64,000 nucleotides of DNA from JAOTZA01 sp965224065 (GCA_965224065.1 CBDCYF010000005.1:558001-622000), one strand, 5' to 3'. Positions 6,812-15,934 are shown, numbered from the stretch's first letter. Notes: generated by a model from the letters alone, not told the origin. Numbers and translations are program-made.

Positions 6812-9703
6812 ATGGCAAAAAACAAAGCGACCAACCGAAAATCCCTTGCGATGTTCCTGCTCGCCACGGGCCTTGCGGCCTGCGGAGGGGGCGAGGAGAA
6901 GTCGTCCACGAGCGCCCATCATCCAGACTCGACCGTCATATCGGAGCGAGAGGTCCGGAACGGCACTTCCAGCCAGGCGAGTTTCGATCCGGATCACCTC
7001 CCACTCGACGCAAAACTCGACCCGGCGACGACCGGCCCTCCCTTTCGTTCGCACGACGAGGGCGTCGAGGCGTTTTTGAAGGCGTACCGAAAGGCCGACC
7101 TGGACGAGCTTCAAAAGGTGTGGTCGAGGATGAGCGCGGCGCAGCGGCTCGAGGGGTACGACAGGGGTCAGGAGCTTTCAGATCGAGCATCCATGGATGA
7201 CTACAAGCGTATGCTCCCGGCCCAGTACCTACTCGACGCCGAGAATCTATCCGAACTGGAAGCGGCTGCCGAGCGCGAGGCCCGGGCCAACGATCCGAGC
7301 CTCGGCATCGTGCGCGGAAGGGTGGTCGAGAAGGGAACCAACCAACCGGTTGGCAACCTATATCTGACGGTCGGCAACGCCACGGCCACAAGCTCAAAAG
7401 ACGGGACCTTCGAGGCGGTCGGGGTGAGGCCGGGCACAGTGTCGATCTCGGGATTTCTGCACAGTTACAAGCCCGTAGCGCAAGAGATCGAGGTTGCCGC
7501 CGGCCGGACCGTCGAGATCACGGTCTACCTCGAGCCCAGCAGAACCGAGATACCCGCTTCGGAGCTTGGGATCTTGCGCGGAGTGATCGTGGACAAAGAA
7601 ACCCAAGAGCCGATCGAAGGGATGGAGGTGCTCGCCTCTTTCTCCCAGAATGCCGCCAAAATCCTCATGGGAGATGCCGCTAAGTGGGGCGCGGTGACCG
7701 CAAGCGACGGCTCGTTTGAGATTGCGGATATCCCGGCGGGCCCTGTTGTCCTGATGGGACAAAAGCCCCCGTATTTTGTTCAGGCGCACCAAGTGACGAT
7801 CACTGGCAGCCAGACCACAGAGGAGAGAATCGAAGTCCAACGGCTCGGTGTGAAGCTAAAGCTCCCCACCGTCGTCACCGGTACGGTGCGCGATGCGCTA
7901 ACGGGCGAGCCGGTAGCCGGCGTCCACGTGTCGGCCGGGCCCTACTCCGGCGCCACGAGTGATAAGGACGGCCGTTACTTTATTCGGAAGGCCAAGCTCG
8001 GCGACCGCGAGCTGATCGCCCGGCACGACGACTACCACGATTGGAGCGAGCCGATTCGAATCGATGAGCCCGGTCGGATCGACCGTGACATCTCGATTCA
8101 GCCGATCACCACCGGTTCAATCGTGGGTGTTGCGGTGGACCGGACCACCGGCGAGCCAATTGCCCATGCTGTCGTGGTCGTGGCCGGTCAGACATTGGAG
8201 ACCGATGCCGAAGGCCGGTTCCGGCTCGATGAACTGGAGGCCGGTGAGATCGCGGTCCAGGCAAGCGGCGAGGGCTACCGGGCCTACGGCCACCAGGTGG
8301 TTCTCAAAGCGCGTTCGACCGCCGAGACGCTCTTGGAGCTCGACCCGATCACCGAGGGAACCGTGACCGGGATCGTCACCGACGCAGCGACCGGCAACGC
8401 CCTCGAGGCCGTGTGGGTCCAGATCGGGCCACTCACGGCGAAGACCGGGCCCGATGGCCGCTTCGAGCTGACCGACGTCCCCGCGGGTGATACCAGCATC
8501 ACGGCCGGCAAGGCCGTCTATGAAACGACGCTCGAGACCATCGCGGTCAAGGCGGCCGAGGCCGTCGAGATCGAGCTGAGCCTCGAGCCGGTGACCGTTG
8601 GGGTCGTGGAAGGCGTCGTCCTCGCGGCCGGAACCCATCGACCCGTTGCGAACGCCGAGGTGTCGATCGGCAACCGACACACAAGGGCGGGAGCCGACGG
8701 CCGGTTCCGGATCGAGGACGTCGAGAGCGGCGACGCCATGTTGACCGCTCAAAAGGCCGTCTTCGAGCCCGGTCACGCAACGGCGCGGGTCGTTGCCGCC
8801 GAGACCGTCGCGGTCGAGATCGAGCTCTCGCCGATCACCTACGGTCGGGTCACGGGGCGCGTAATCGACGCCGACAGCGGTAGGCCGATCGCCGGAGCCG
8901 ACGTAAGTCTCGGAGAGCAACGGCTAACCAGCGGCCCCGACGGTCGTTTTGAAGCCGCGCGCGTTGCCGCCGGGGACGTTGCGGTCAGCGCCCGGAAGGC
9001 AGCCTATCGCTCCGGCGGGGTGTCCGTGGAACTCGAGCCCGCGGGCTCGGCCGAGGCCGTCGTCGAGCTCGAGCCGATCAAGGTCGGAACCGTCGTGGGT
9101 GTGGTCGTCGATGCCAAGACGGGTCAGCCCATTCCAGGCGCGAGGGTGGCGTGCGGAAGCCGGTCGGTCGAAGCCGATGATCGGGGTCGGTTCCACTGTG
9201 ACGAGGTCAACGCCGGGGTTGTTGGAGTCAACGCGCGACACGCCGACTACGGCGACGGCGCGGTCAGCGGCGAGCTCACCGGAGCGGGCACGCTCGAGCT
9301 CGAGGTCCGTCTAGACCTGCGTCGTGAGGACGTCACACAGCTCGAATCCGCCCTTACGTCCAAGGGCACGATCGACCTGTACGGTATCCACTTTGACTCC
9401 GGTAAGGACCAGTTCAAGCCGTCGTCACTCGGTACTTTGAACGCGGTGCTCAAGGTGATTCAGCGGGCGCCTGAGAAAACATTCCAGATCGCGGGGCACA
9501 CTGACTCGGACGGCTCGGAAGCATCCAATCAGGATCTCTCCGAGCGACGGGCCGGGACGGTCATCCGGTGGCTCGTCGAGCGCGGGATCGACGCCGGCCG
9601 GCTACAAAAAATCGGTTTTGGTGAATCGCGGCCGGCGGCCCCCAACGACACCGCTTCGGGCAAGGCGCTCAACCGGCGGGTCGAACTGAGCTACGCAAAT
9701 TGA
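6812..9703 (+). CDS. OmpA-like lipoprotein with eight carboxypeptidase-regulatory-like repeats
   Basis: 963 residues from the ATG at 6812, chosen because AGGAG lies 10 bases upstream and because a lipoprotein signal follows (MFLLATGLAACGGG, with lipobox LAAC). An N-terminal helical segment (about residues 75-150) precedes eight beta-sandwich repeats of about 80 residues with the pattern 'G.V.D..TG.PI..A.V......T..DGRF.L..V.AG...V.A'. These match the carboxypeptidase regulatory-like (transthyretin-like) fold. The last 110 residues form an OmpA/Pal-type peptidoglycan-binding domain (IHFDSGKDQFKP, then AGHTDSDGSEASNQDLSERR). The likely role is an outer-membrane-anchored stalk clamped to peptidoglycan. 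It heads a four-gene operon of exported proteins. Confidence 0.9.
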   Translation: MAKNKATNRKSLAMFLLATGLAACGGGEEKSSTSAHHPDSTVISEREVRNGTSSQASFDPDHLPLDAKLDPATTGPPFRSHDEGVEAFLKAYRKADLDELQKVWSRMSAAQRLEGYDRGQELSDRASMDDYKRMLPAQYLLDAENLSELEAAAEREARANDPSLGIVRGRVVEKGTNQPVGNLYLTVGNATATSSKDGTFEAVGVRPGTVSISGFLHSYKPVAQEIEVAAGRTVEITVYLEPSRTEIPASELGILRGVIVDKETQEPIEGMEVLASFSQNAAKILMGDAAKWGAVTASDGSFEIADIPAGPVVLMGQKPPYFVQAHQVTITGSQTTEERIEVQRLGVKLKLPTVVTGTVRDALTGEPVAGVHVSAGPYSGATSDKDGRYFIRKAKLGDRELIARHDDYHDWSEPIRIDEPGRIDRDISIQPITTGSIVGVAVDRTTGEPIAHAVVVVAGQTLETDAEGRFRLDELEAGEIAVQASGEGYRAYGHQVVLKARSTAETLLELDPITEGTVTGIVTDAATGNALEAVWVQIGPLTAKTGPDGRFELTDVPAGDTSITAGKAVYETTLETIAVKAAEAVEIELSLEPVTVGVVEGVVLAAGTHRPVANAEVSIGNRHTRAGADGRFRIEDVESGDAMLTAQKAVFEPGHATARVVAAETVAVEIELSPITYGRVTGRVIDADSGRPIAGADVSLGEQRLTSGPDGRFEAARVAAGDVAVSARKAAYRSGGVSVELEPAGSAEAVVELEPIKVGTVVGVVVDAKTGQPIPGARVACGSRSVEADDRGRFHCDEVNAGVVGVNARHADYGDGAVSGELTGAGTLELEVRLDLRREDVTQLESALTSKGTIDLYGIHFDSGKDQFKPSSLGTLNAVLKVIQRAPEKTFQIAGHTDSDGSEASNQDLSERRAGTVIRWLVERGIDAGRLQKIGFGESRPAAPNDTASGKALNRRVELSYAN

Positions 9704-9738
9704 CCTCGAAGCAAGAATTCTCAAAGGAGGAAGAGCGA

Positions 9739-10560
9739 ATGCAACCCTCAAACGTCAAACGGCTGAGTGCGGGAGGTCGGCTCCTCGCGGTCACAACCAT
9801 CCTCTCGCTCACGGTAGTCGCCTCGCTGGGTGCCCAAAGCGGCGTCATCCTGGGAAATGGAGACGACTTGCTGCGGCTGCTGGATGACGGCGGCAATGTG
9901 GCGGTGGTCTTCGATGTCAACGACGTCAATACGACCCAGGTCGTCCGGTTCGGCCGGGCCGATCCGAGCGGCTTTGACGAGATGAACATCGACATCGAGC
10001 TGATCGACGAGGGTTCCACATTGGCCGCAGACGATCGATCGATCTTTCTCGATTCGAGCGCCGCCAACATCACGCTCGGCTCGGGCAGCTCGACCGAACC
10101 GGGATCCGACGGCGATCTGTTTCTCGAAGATGGCTTGGGGACCACCAACATCTTGATCGATGGCGCCACCGGAAATTTCACCCAGAACATCGACAACACC
10201 GGAACGACCTTCGATTTCGACGGCAACGGCGCCGTCAAGGCATGGGCCATCATCGAAAGCGACGGGACGGTGGCCCGCTGTTGGAAATGCAGCGGCGCGG
10301 CCTCCAATACATCGCAAGTGGACACGGGGCAATACCAGGTCGGATTTAATCTGAACGGGATCGAGAACCGGCCCGTTTTGGCCACGGTATCTTGTCCGGT
10401 CTCGTCCATTGGCATCTTACCGGCCATCTTTCAATGCGCACAGGCCGGGGCGACGATCAATGTGGCGCCCCGGCTGTTTACGGATAGCGCCTACTTTGTT
10501 TTCACTCGGGATTCGGCGGGCACGCCTTCGGACCGCGCCTTCACACTGGTGGTCTTCTGA
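9739..10560 (+). CDS. Secreted protein of unknown function
   Basis: 273 residues from the ATG at 9739, which has a textbook Shine-Dalgarno (AAAGGAGG at 9723-9730). An in-frame TTG at 9700 would overlap the preceding stop and lacks one. A signal peptide (LLAVTTILSLTVVASLGAQS) is followed by an Asp/Gly/Thr-rich beta region with short repeated motifs (GNGDDLLRLLDDGGNV, SSAANITLGSGSS, FLEDGLGTTNILIDGATGN), suggestive of a beta-helix or fibre. A compact C-terminal domain contains two cysteine pairs (RCWKCSG and SCP...QCA) and the segment 'TGQYQVGFNLNGIENRP'. It resembles tail-fibre or adhesin ends only in general style. It lies 35 bases after the OmpA-like lipoprotein gene and 1 base before the HEAT-like gene. 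Confidence 0.8.
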   Translation: MQPSNVKRLSAGGRLLAVTTILSLTVVASLGAQSGVILGNGDDLLRLLDDGGNVAVVFDVNDVNTTQVVRFGRADPSGFDEMNIDIELIDEGSTLAADDRSIFLDSSAANITLGSGSSTEPGSDGDLFLEDGLGTTNILIDGATGNFTQNIDNTGTTFDFDGNGAVKAWAIIESDGTVARCWKCSGAASNTSQVDTGQYQVGFNLNGIENRPVLATVSCPVSSIGILPAIFQCAQAGATINVAPRLFTDSAYFVFTRDSAGTPSDRAFTLVVF

Positions 10561-10561
10561 A

Positions 10562-11446
10562 GTGAGCAAGAGAACAAAACACTTGGCGAACCCGGCCTGC
10601 GTCGTCCTGCTGGCGCTGGCACTCGCGGTCCCGGGATCGTTGATCAGCGAGGTGCAAGGCGAGGTCCCGGCAGACCTCGACGCCGAACAAGCCGAACAGG
10701 TGGAGGAGGTCCTTCGCGCACTTGCGTCCGGTCGCATGATCGAGCGGTTGTACGCCGTCAAGATGCTTTTCGCCCTCGCTCGAAGCACCAGGCAATCGGA
10801 CTGGGCTCGGGACCTACTCGAGATCGCCTCCGCCGACCCGGCCTTGGTGGTTTCGCGGCAGGCGGACGCCGCGATCGCGGAGCTCAACGGGCTCGCTCGA
10901 CACTCACTCGGAGCTGCCGAGGCCTATAGCACCCACCGCGTAAGGCTGGCCCACGAGGAAGTCGAGGAGCTGGAGAGGGCGCTATCGTCCCACCGGCCGA
11001 TCGTGCGATTGCGCGCAGTTAAGGCTCTGTCCGCCCTTGCCCTGGAGCGGAGTGGGAATGTTCCGGGCTCCGCCCGAATCCGAGAACTCCTCGAGACGGC
11101 GCGTTCGGATCGCGACTCGAGCGTCGCCCGCCAGGCCGAGGCGGCTGTCGCTTGGATGGAGGGCGTTGACTTGGTTCCATCCTCGATCCGCACGGCCCAT
11201 CGTCTGGCCAAAGAGCGCCAACGGACCGACGAGTGTCTCGGCGACCTTTCCGCTGCCGACGCGAGTACGCGTTTGCGGGCGGCGAAGGCCCTCGCTGCCC
11301 TCCTCCCCCATGCCCTCGAGCCCGATCGCATCCTGGCCCTCCTCGACGCCGCGCGGGCGGATCCGGAGCTGACGGTGGCAGCGCAGGCGAGGTCGGCGCT
11401 CGAAGACCGGACGACCCGCTTGCCGCGCGACGGGGGCCGGCCCTGA
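10562..11446 (+). CDS. Exported HEAT-like repeat protein
   Basis: 294 residues from the GTG at 10562, one base after the previous stop, followed by a signal peptide (ACVVLLALALAVPGSLISEVQG). The mature protein is almost wholly alpha-helical and contains three ~60-residue units of the form 'L..AL.S.R...RL.AVKAL.ALA......ARIRELLE.A..D....V.RQA.AA'. These resemble HEAT or armadillo-type units, which usually serve as protein-binding scaffolds. There are no catalytic motifs. The last four bases overlap the next gene (CTGA), so translation is probably coupled. A periplasmic scaffold for the neighbouring exported proteins is a reasonable guess. Confidence 0.75.
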   Translation: MSKRTKHLANPACVVLLALALAVPGSLISEVQGEVPADLDAEQAEQVEEVLRALASGRMIERLYAVKMLFALARSTRQSDWARDLLEIASADPALVVSRQADAAIAELNGLARHSLGAAEAYSTHRVRLAHEEVEELERALSSHRPIVRLRAVKALSALALERSGNVPGSARIRELLETARSDRDSSVARQAEAAVAWMEGVDLVPSSIRTAHRLAKERQRTDECLGDLSAADASTRLRAAKALAALLPHALEPDRILALLDAARADPELTVAAQARSALEDRTTRLPRDGGRP

Positions 11447-12492
11447 AACACTCCTTCGCCGCGCTCGTTATCGCGGTTTCTCTCATGTCTTTCGGCAGGC
11501 CGGCCGCGACCGCGGCGGAATCGACCTCGCCCGCAGTCAGACTGACCTTCGAGACCGCCAAGCTCGCGCTGGAGAGCGGTGAACAGCGGCTTGGGATCAA
11601 GATCCTGGAGGAGCTGGCCACCGGAGCGGGGACCGGGATGGAGCGTGACTTCTTTCTGGCGGTCATCGCAAAGGTCGATGGATCTCCGGAAGGGCATCGG
11701 GCCCTGGTCGAAAGAGCGACCGCAAGGCTGGAGGACGAGCGGGAAGAGACGGCCCCCTCCTGGATCGAGAGCGAACTCTTACGGTTGGCGGCGCCAGTTC
11801 GGTTGTCGGAGCTCAAGGAATCGTCCGATGCAGCACTCGCCGATGTACTGGCAAGGCACTACGACGCTTTGGGCGGGCTCGATTTCGCCAAAACGCTTGA
11901 GTCGGTCATCGCCGTCGGCGCGGTTCTGGTAGAAGGCCGGGAGCTGCAGTTCCGGCTGGCGCGAGCCCAGCCGGCCTACTACCGGCTCGATCTCGCGACT
12001 CCCGCGGGGGTACGCGTCGAAGTCTATGACGGCCAGGTCGCGTGGCTCGCGGATCCGGGTGTCCAGGACGGCAAACCCGCCTATGTCGGTGGTCCCAGGG
12101 GTGCCGCGCTGCGCCGGGGCGCTCCCCTGGCCGGCCCTCTGGTTCGCCATCGCGCCGCCGGCGACCGGTTGTTTTATCGCGGCCTCGAGCCGTTCCAGGG
12201 CCACGACCATCACGTAATCGAAGTTTCCAGCCGGGACGGGTTGCGGGAACGGATCTACCTGGACGCCGAGACCTTTTTGGCGACTCGACGGGTGGTGATC
12301 GGCGAAGAAGCCGAGATCGCGACCGAAGCCATCACCGAGTATCGTGAAGTCGACGGTTACTGGCTTCCGGAGCGTCAAAGTGTTCGCACTCGGGAGGGCG
12401 CCGAGCTCGTCTACCGGTTCGACGCCTACCAGCTCAATAAGGGCGTGACCTCGTCGCTGTTTGACATCAAGAGCGCGACGCCGGGTCCGTAA
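11443..12492 (+). CDS. LolA-like exported protein
   Basis: 349 residues if translation begins at the CTG at 11443, which overlaps the previous stop as CTGA and restores a full signal peptide (LKHSFAALVIAVSLMSFGRP). The first ATG, at 11485, would cut that signal short. The C-terminal two thirds, from 'ALADVLARHYDALGGLD', has the unclosed beta-barrel pattern of LolA/LolB-type outer-membrane lipoprotein-sorting proteins: 'VEVYDGQVAWLADPG', 'YYRLDLATPAG', 'ERIYLDAETFLATRR', 'ITEYREVDGYWLPE', 'VYRFDAYQLN'. Such domains carry lipids or lipidated substrates across the periplasm. The N-terminal 130 residues are helical and unassigned. It is last in the four-gene exported operon, and converges on the sugar dehydrogenase gene 6 bases away. 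Confidence 0.78.
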   Translation: MKHSFAALVIAVSLMSFGRPAATAAESTSPAVRLTFETAKLALESGEQRLGIKILEELATGAGTGMERDFFLAVIAKVDGSPEGHRALVERATARLEDEREETAPSWIESELLRLAAPVRLSELKESSDAALADVLARHYDALGGLDFAKTLESVIAVGAVLVEGRELQFRLARAQPAYYRLDLATPAGVRVEVYDGQVAWLADPGVQDGKPAYVGGPRGAALRRGAPLAGPLVRHRAAGDRLFYRGLEPFQGHDHHVIEVSSRDGLRERIYLDAETFLATRRVVIGEEAEIATEAITEYREVDGYWLPERQSVRTREGAELVYRFDAYQLNKGVTSSLFDIKSATPGP

Positions 12493-12498
12493 CGCGTC

Positions 12499-14211
12499 TC
12501 ACCGCGTCAACGAAACCTGGTCGATGACCAGACGGCCGATGGCTCCGGCCGGCGCGCCCGCCGGCAATCCGAGCTCGACTTGGGTGACGACACGCGCTCC
12601 GGTATCCAGATCGACGGCCCCGGACGGACGGTTTGAGTTCTTGCTCAAGCTCGCCGACCCGTCGGCTACCGTTGCCGAGGACGCTGCCGTCCAGGCGACG
12701 TCGAGAAGCACCGTCTTGCGCCGCTTGAATCGAAAACTCCCTATGCGGCGCTCTTCTCCATCCCGCTCCCTGACCCACAGAACCGACCGGAGCCGCTTGT
12801 TCGACAGCCGCTCCAGCGTCACGCGCAAATGGACTCCACGACCATCGGCAAAGGTCAGAACATCGACCTCCTCCCCCGGGGCAAGCTCGAGATCTCTGGC
12901 GCTCAAATAGGTCCTCAACTCGAGGCTCGACGCGCGATCCGGCGAGCGGGTGAGCACCCTCGCGCTCGTGCTCTCCGGCAGGGCCGACAGGGCAAAGCCC
13001 GAGCCCGCCAGGCCCGGTTCGACGACCTCCACCGCACCCTGTCGCTTCCAGCTCGACAGGTCTCCACTCTCGAACCCATCAGCAAAGATCTCCCGGCTGC
13101 GGAGGGAGTAAACTGAGCCGCCGGCGAAATCCACCAGATAGAGCTCGCCCCTTTCGTCCTCCCCGAAGGTCACGATGCTCCGTCCAGTATTGCCCAGGAC
13201 ACGCGCCACCCAGACACCGTCGCGGTTGGGTTTTGCGCCCCAAACGGTCCCAGAGCAAAAATCGCCAAAAACGTACTCTCCTTCGAGGGTTGGCGCCCGG
13301 CGGCCACGGTACCGGTACCCGCCGGTCACCGCGCAACCGAGATCGTGGTCGTACTCGAGCACCGGGGCGGTCAGCGATCCTTCGTCGCAGCCGCTGGGAG
13401 GCTCGAAGCAAAGCGAGCCCTCGGTGCGGCGCCATCCGTAGTTCTCGCCGCCGGTACTCTCGGCCGTCTGAAAGTTGATTTCCTCGCGGCGCTCCTGCCC
13501 GACGTCGGCGACAAAGAGATCGCCCGTCTCGCGGTCAAAGCTGATCCGCCAGGGATTTCGAAGCCCCAAGGCCCAGACCTCGGAGCGCGCCTGGGGGTCG
13601 TCTACAAAGGGGTTGTCCGCGGGCACCGCGCCGGGGCCGCCGTCCACGTCCAGCCGTAGGATCTTTCCCAGTGGGCTCGCCAGGTTCTGCGCGTTGTCCT
13701 CGGGGTCTCCTCCGTTGCTGCCGTCCCCCGAGGCCACATAGAGATACCCGTCGGGTCCAAAGACCAGATGCCCGCCGTTGTGCCCGGGCGTGGGTTGCTC
13801 AAAACGCAACATCTCGCGCTCCGAACCGGCGCGGGCGCGGTCGGGATTGGCCGAGACCCGGAATCGAGACAGCACGGAATCTCCGTCGGGGTCGGTGTAG
13901 TAAATGAAGAAAAATCCGTTGGATTCGTAGTTCGGATGAAAAGCCAACCCGAGCAGACCCTGCCCGCCGCAACAGGGCAACCGGTCCGACAGATCCAGAA
14001 AGGGCCGTTCCAAGATCTCGCCGTCGTCGAGAATCGAGATCACGCCGCGCTGTTCGACCACAAAAAGCCGGCCCGTACCGTCACCGGCGCTCACCAGCCC
14101 CAGCGGCCGCTCCAGGCCGGAGGCCAGGAGTCGCAGCTCGACGGCATCGCCGGCCAGCACCGGACTGACTGCGGCCAGCAGGAGGAGCGCGGAGAACCGG
14201 AGCGACTTCAT
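12499..14211 (-). CDS. PQQ-dependent sugar dehydrogenase (glucose/sorbosone type)
   Basis: 570 residues from the ATG at 14211, giving a clean signal peptide (MKSLRFSALLLLAAVSPVLA). Residues ~22-350 follow the soluble glucose/sorbosone dehydrogenase six-bladed propeller: 'GLERPLGLVSAGDGTGRLFVV', 'GQGLLGLAFHPNY', 'HNGGHLVFGPDGYLYVASGD', 'ALGLRNPWRISFD', 'ENYGWRRTEG'. Such enzymes oxidise aldoses in the periplasm with pyrroloquinoline quinone. No PQQ biosynthesis gene is visible here. After the propeller comes 'FADGFESGDLSSW' and a ~160-residue beta-rich module of the kind found at the C-termini of many exported proteins from this group of bacteria, probably a jelly-roll or surface-retention domain. 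Confidence 0.85.
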   Translation of the reverse strand: MKSLRFSALLLLAAVSPVLAGDAVELRLLASGLERPLGLVSAGDGTGRLFVVEQRGVISILDDGEILERPFLDLSDRLPCCGGQGLLGLAFHPNYESNGFFFIYYTDPDGDSVLSRFRVSANPDRARAGSEREMLRFEQPTPGHNGGHLVFGPDGYLYVASGDGSNGGDPEDNAQNLASPLGKILRLDVDGGPGAVPADNPFVDDPQARSEVWALGLRNPWRISFDRETGDLFVADVGQERREEINFQTAESTGGENYGWRRTEGSLCFEPPSGCDEGSLTAPVLEYDHDLGCAVTGGYRYRGRRAPTLEGEYVFGDFCSGTVWGAKPNRDGVWVARVLGNTGRSIVTFGEDERGELYLVDFAGGSVYSLRSREIFADGFESGDLSSWKRQGAVEVVEPGLAGSGFALSALPESTSARVLTRSPDRASSLELRTYLSARDLELAPGEEVDVLTFADGRGVHLRVTLERLSNKRLRSVLWVRERDGEERRIGSFRFKRRKTVLLDVAWTAASSATVADGSASLSKNSNRPSGAVDLDTGARVVTQVELGLPAGAPAGAIGRLVIDQVSLTR

Positions 14212-14254
14212 CCCGCGACCATCGTACCGCGGTCCTCGGACGGCTCTTTCCGTG

Positions 14255-14734
14255 TCAGGGCGTCGGTGATTGGGTAGCCAGTGCCGACGCCACCTCGGTG
14301 TCGATAAAGGCGCGCAGCCTGTCGGCGTTGTCGTCATCGAGCTCGCCAAACTCGACCGCAAACCCGATCTGCTCGGTCCAGACCACGGTGCCGTCGCCCT
14401 CGATCGGCAGGGCGTCGATCTCCTCGGGCAGAAAGAAGCGAAAGCGGACGGCGCTGCCTACCGCGTACCGGTGGGTCGACGAGACAAAGAGACCGGTCTC
14501 GCTCAGATCCTCCACACGGCCTTTCTGCTCGGTACCGTCGATCCAGAATTCGATCTCGATCGCGCGCGGCACGCGTACCGCGGCACGACGCTCGGAGCCT
14601 TGGGCCGTCTCCGACCCTTCCCGCAGGTCGGAGGCGTCGGCTCCCGAGTCCTCGCTCCAGAAACGGAGACGAATGGGGACCGTAACGCGATCGGTGCCGC
14701 GTCCGTCGGGTGGCTTACGCTCACTGTCGCTCAT
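14255..14734 (-). CDS. PilZ-domain protein
   Basis: 159 residues from the ATG at 14734 (an upstream in-frame start adds 24 residues with no homology feel). After a disordered N-terminus comes 'ERRAAVRVPRAIEIEF', then 'EDLSETGLFVSS', 'GSAVRFRFFLPEE' and 'GTVVWTEQIGFAVEFGEL'. This is the PilZ beta-barrel, in which the R-x(3)-R stretch and the D/N-x-S-x-x-G stretch (here 'DLSETG') bind cyclic di-GMP. It is a stand-alone PilZ domain and is probably a c-di-GMP effector for motility or surface behaviour. It is divergent from the nuclease gene at 14832, with about 100 bases between them where I see no convincing promoter. Confidence 0.85.
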   Translation of the reverse strand: MSDSERKPPDGRGTDRVTVPIRLRFWSEDSGADASDLREGSETAQGSERRAAVRVPRAIEIEFWIDGTEQKGRVEDLSETGLFVSSTHRYAVGSAVRFRFFLPEEIDALPIEGDGTVVWTEQIGFAVEFGELDDDNADRLRAFIDTEVASALATQSPTP

Positions 14735-14831
14735 CGTGCGGACTCCCGGGCTAGAGCGGCAACCAGTGTAGGGCTCTTGGACCGGGAGAGCTGCAAAATC
14801 CGGCACAAAAGCCCTGCTGTATTCTCGCCGT

Positions 14832-15902
14832 ATGACACGGGAAAGAGCCTACAGTAGAAACCTCGCCGGTGCCTCGGTTGTGGTGCTGTTTTTTTTGTGC
14901 ACCGGCATCCTGGCGACGACGGGACCGGCCGCCGCTTGGAGCTTCGCCGGCCATCGCAAGATCGCGTTGATCGCCTACGACCGGCTGCCCGAGGCGGTCC
15001 GTCAGCGGGCGGCCGAGATTCTGCGGCGTCACAAGCGCTTTCGCCAAGACTTCCGGATGCCATCAAACATCGTGTCCGCCGATGCGGCCGTTCAGGACCG
15101 GTGGATTTTCATGACCGCGGGCACCTGGCCCGACATCGTCCGCGATCTGACCGGCGAGGAGCGGCTTCGCTATCATCACTCGCACTGGCACTACATCAAC
15201 GAGCCTCTGTTTTTGAGCCCCGACGATGAGGTCGCCCTGAGGAGCCGGGACCTCACTAATCTCGAAAAGGAGCCGCCCCCCTTGGACGTCTGCGACGACC
15301 CGGCGTCGGACCGCTGCGACGACCTCAACGTTGTGCAGGCGCTCGGGCTGGCGGTGGCAAAGCTCGACCAGCCCTCGACCCCCGACGCCGAAAAGGCCAT
15401 CTATCTTTCCTGGCTTCTCCACCTGGCGGCCGATCTCCACCAACCGCTCCACTCGACGGCGCTGTTCTCGGCAGTGTTGCTGCCGCGCGGAGATCAGGGC
15501 GGCAACCTGATCAAGGTCGGGCGCAAACGGCTTCATGCGTACTGGGACGACTTGCCGGGTACCACGGCACGATCCCTGCGACGACTGGACCGCGAGGTGC
15601 AGGGCCTGTTCCGGCGCCGTGGCATCGAGCGGGCCGCGCTCGACAGCACGAGCGATCTATCCTTCGAGTCCTGGGTCGAACAAAGTTATGAGCTCGCCTG
15701 GAATCACGTCTATTCGGAGTCGATCCTCGACGCCGTAGCGCTTTATGAGGAACAAGCCGGCCGGCGCCTCAAGTACGAGGAGAGGGTCCCGGCCCGGCGT
15801 CCCCCTGCGGCCTATCGAAAGGAAGCTCAGAGAGTTGCCGATCGAAGGGTCGCCGAGGCCGGTTACCGGCTGGCCGCCCTCATCGAGACACTGGATCTCT
15901 AG
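14832..15902 (+). CDS. S1/P1-type zinc nuclease
   Basis: 356 residues. The signal peptide ends ...GPAAA, so the mature chain should begin with W36 (WSFAGHRKIALIAY). In S1/P1 nucleases the N-terminal Trp itself ligates zinc, so this cleavage point supports the call. Further family signatures are 'HYINEPL', 'WLLHLAADLHQPLHST', 'DQGGNLIKV' and 'LHAYWDD', which supply the His and Asp ligands for the three zinc ions. The enzyme degrades single-stranded DNA and RNA and removes 3'-phosphates outside the cytoplasm, probably for nucleotide and phosphate scavenging. It converges on tatD. Confidence 0.92.
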   Translation: MTRERAYSRNLAGASVVVLFFLCTGILATTGPAAAWSFAGHRKIALIAYDRLPEAVRQRAAEILRRHKRFRQDFRMPSNIVSADAAVQDRWIFMTAGTWPDIVRDLTGEERLRYHHSHWHYINEPLFLSPDDEVALRSRDLTNLEKEPPPLDVCDDPASDRCDDLNVVQALGLAVAKLDQPSTPDAEKAIYLSWLLHLAADLHQPLHSTALFSAVLLPRGDQGGNLIKVGRKRLHAYWDDLPGTTARSLRRLDREVQGLFRRRGIERAALDSTSDLSFESWVEQSYELAWNHVYSESILDAVALYEEQAGRRLKYEERVPARRPPAAYRKEAQRVADRRVAEAGYRLAALIETLDL

Positions 15903-15934
15903 GACGAGCCGTCCTGGCGGTGCGTATCCGGCCG

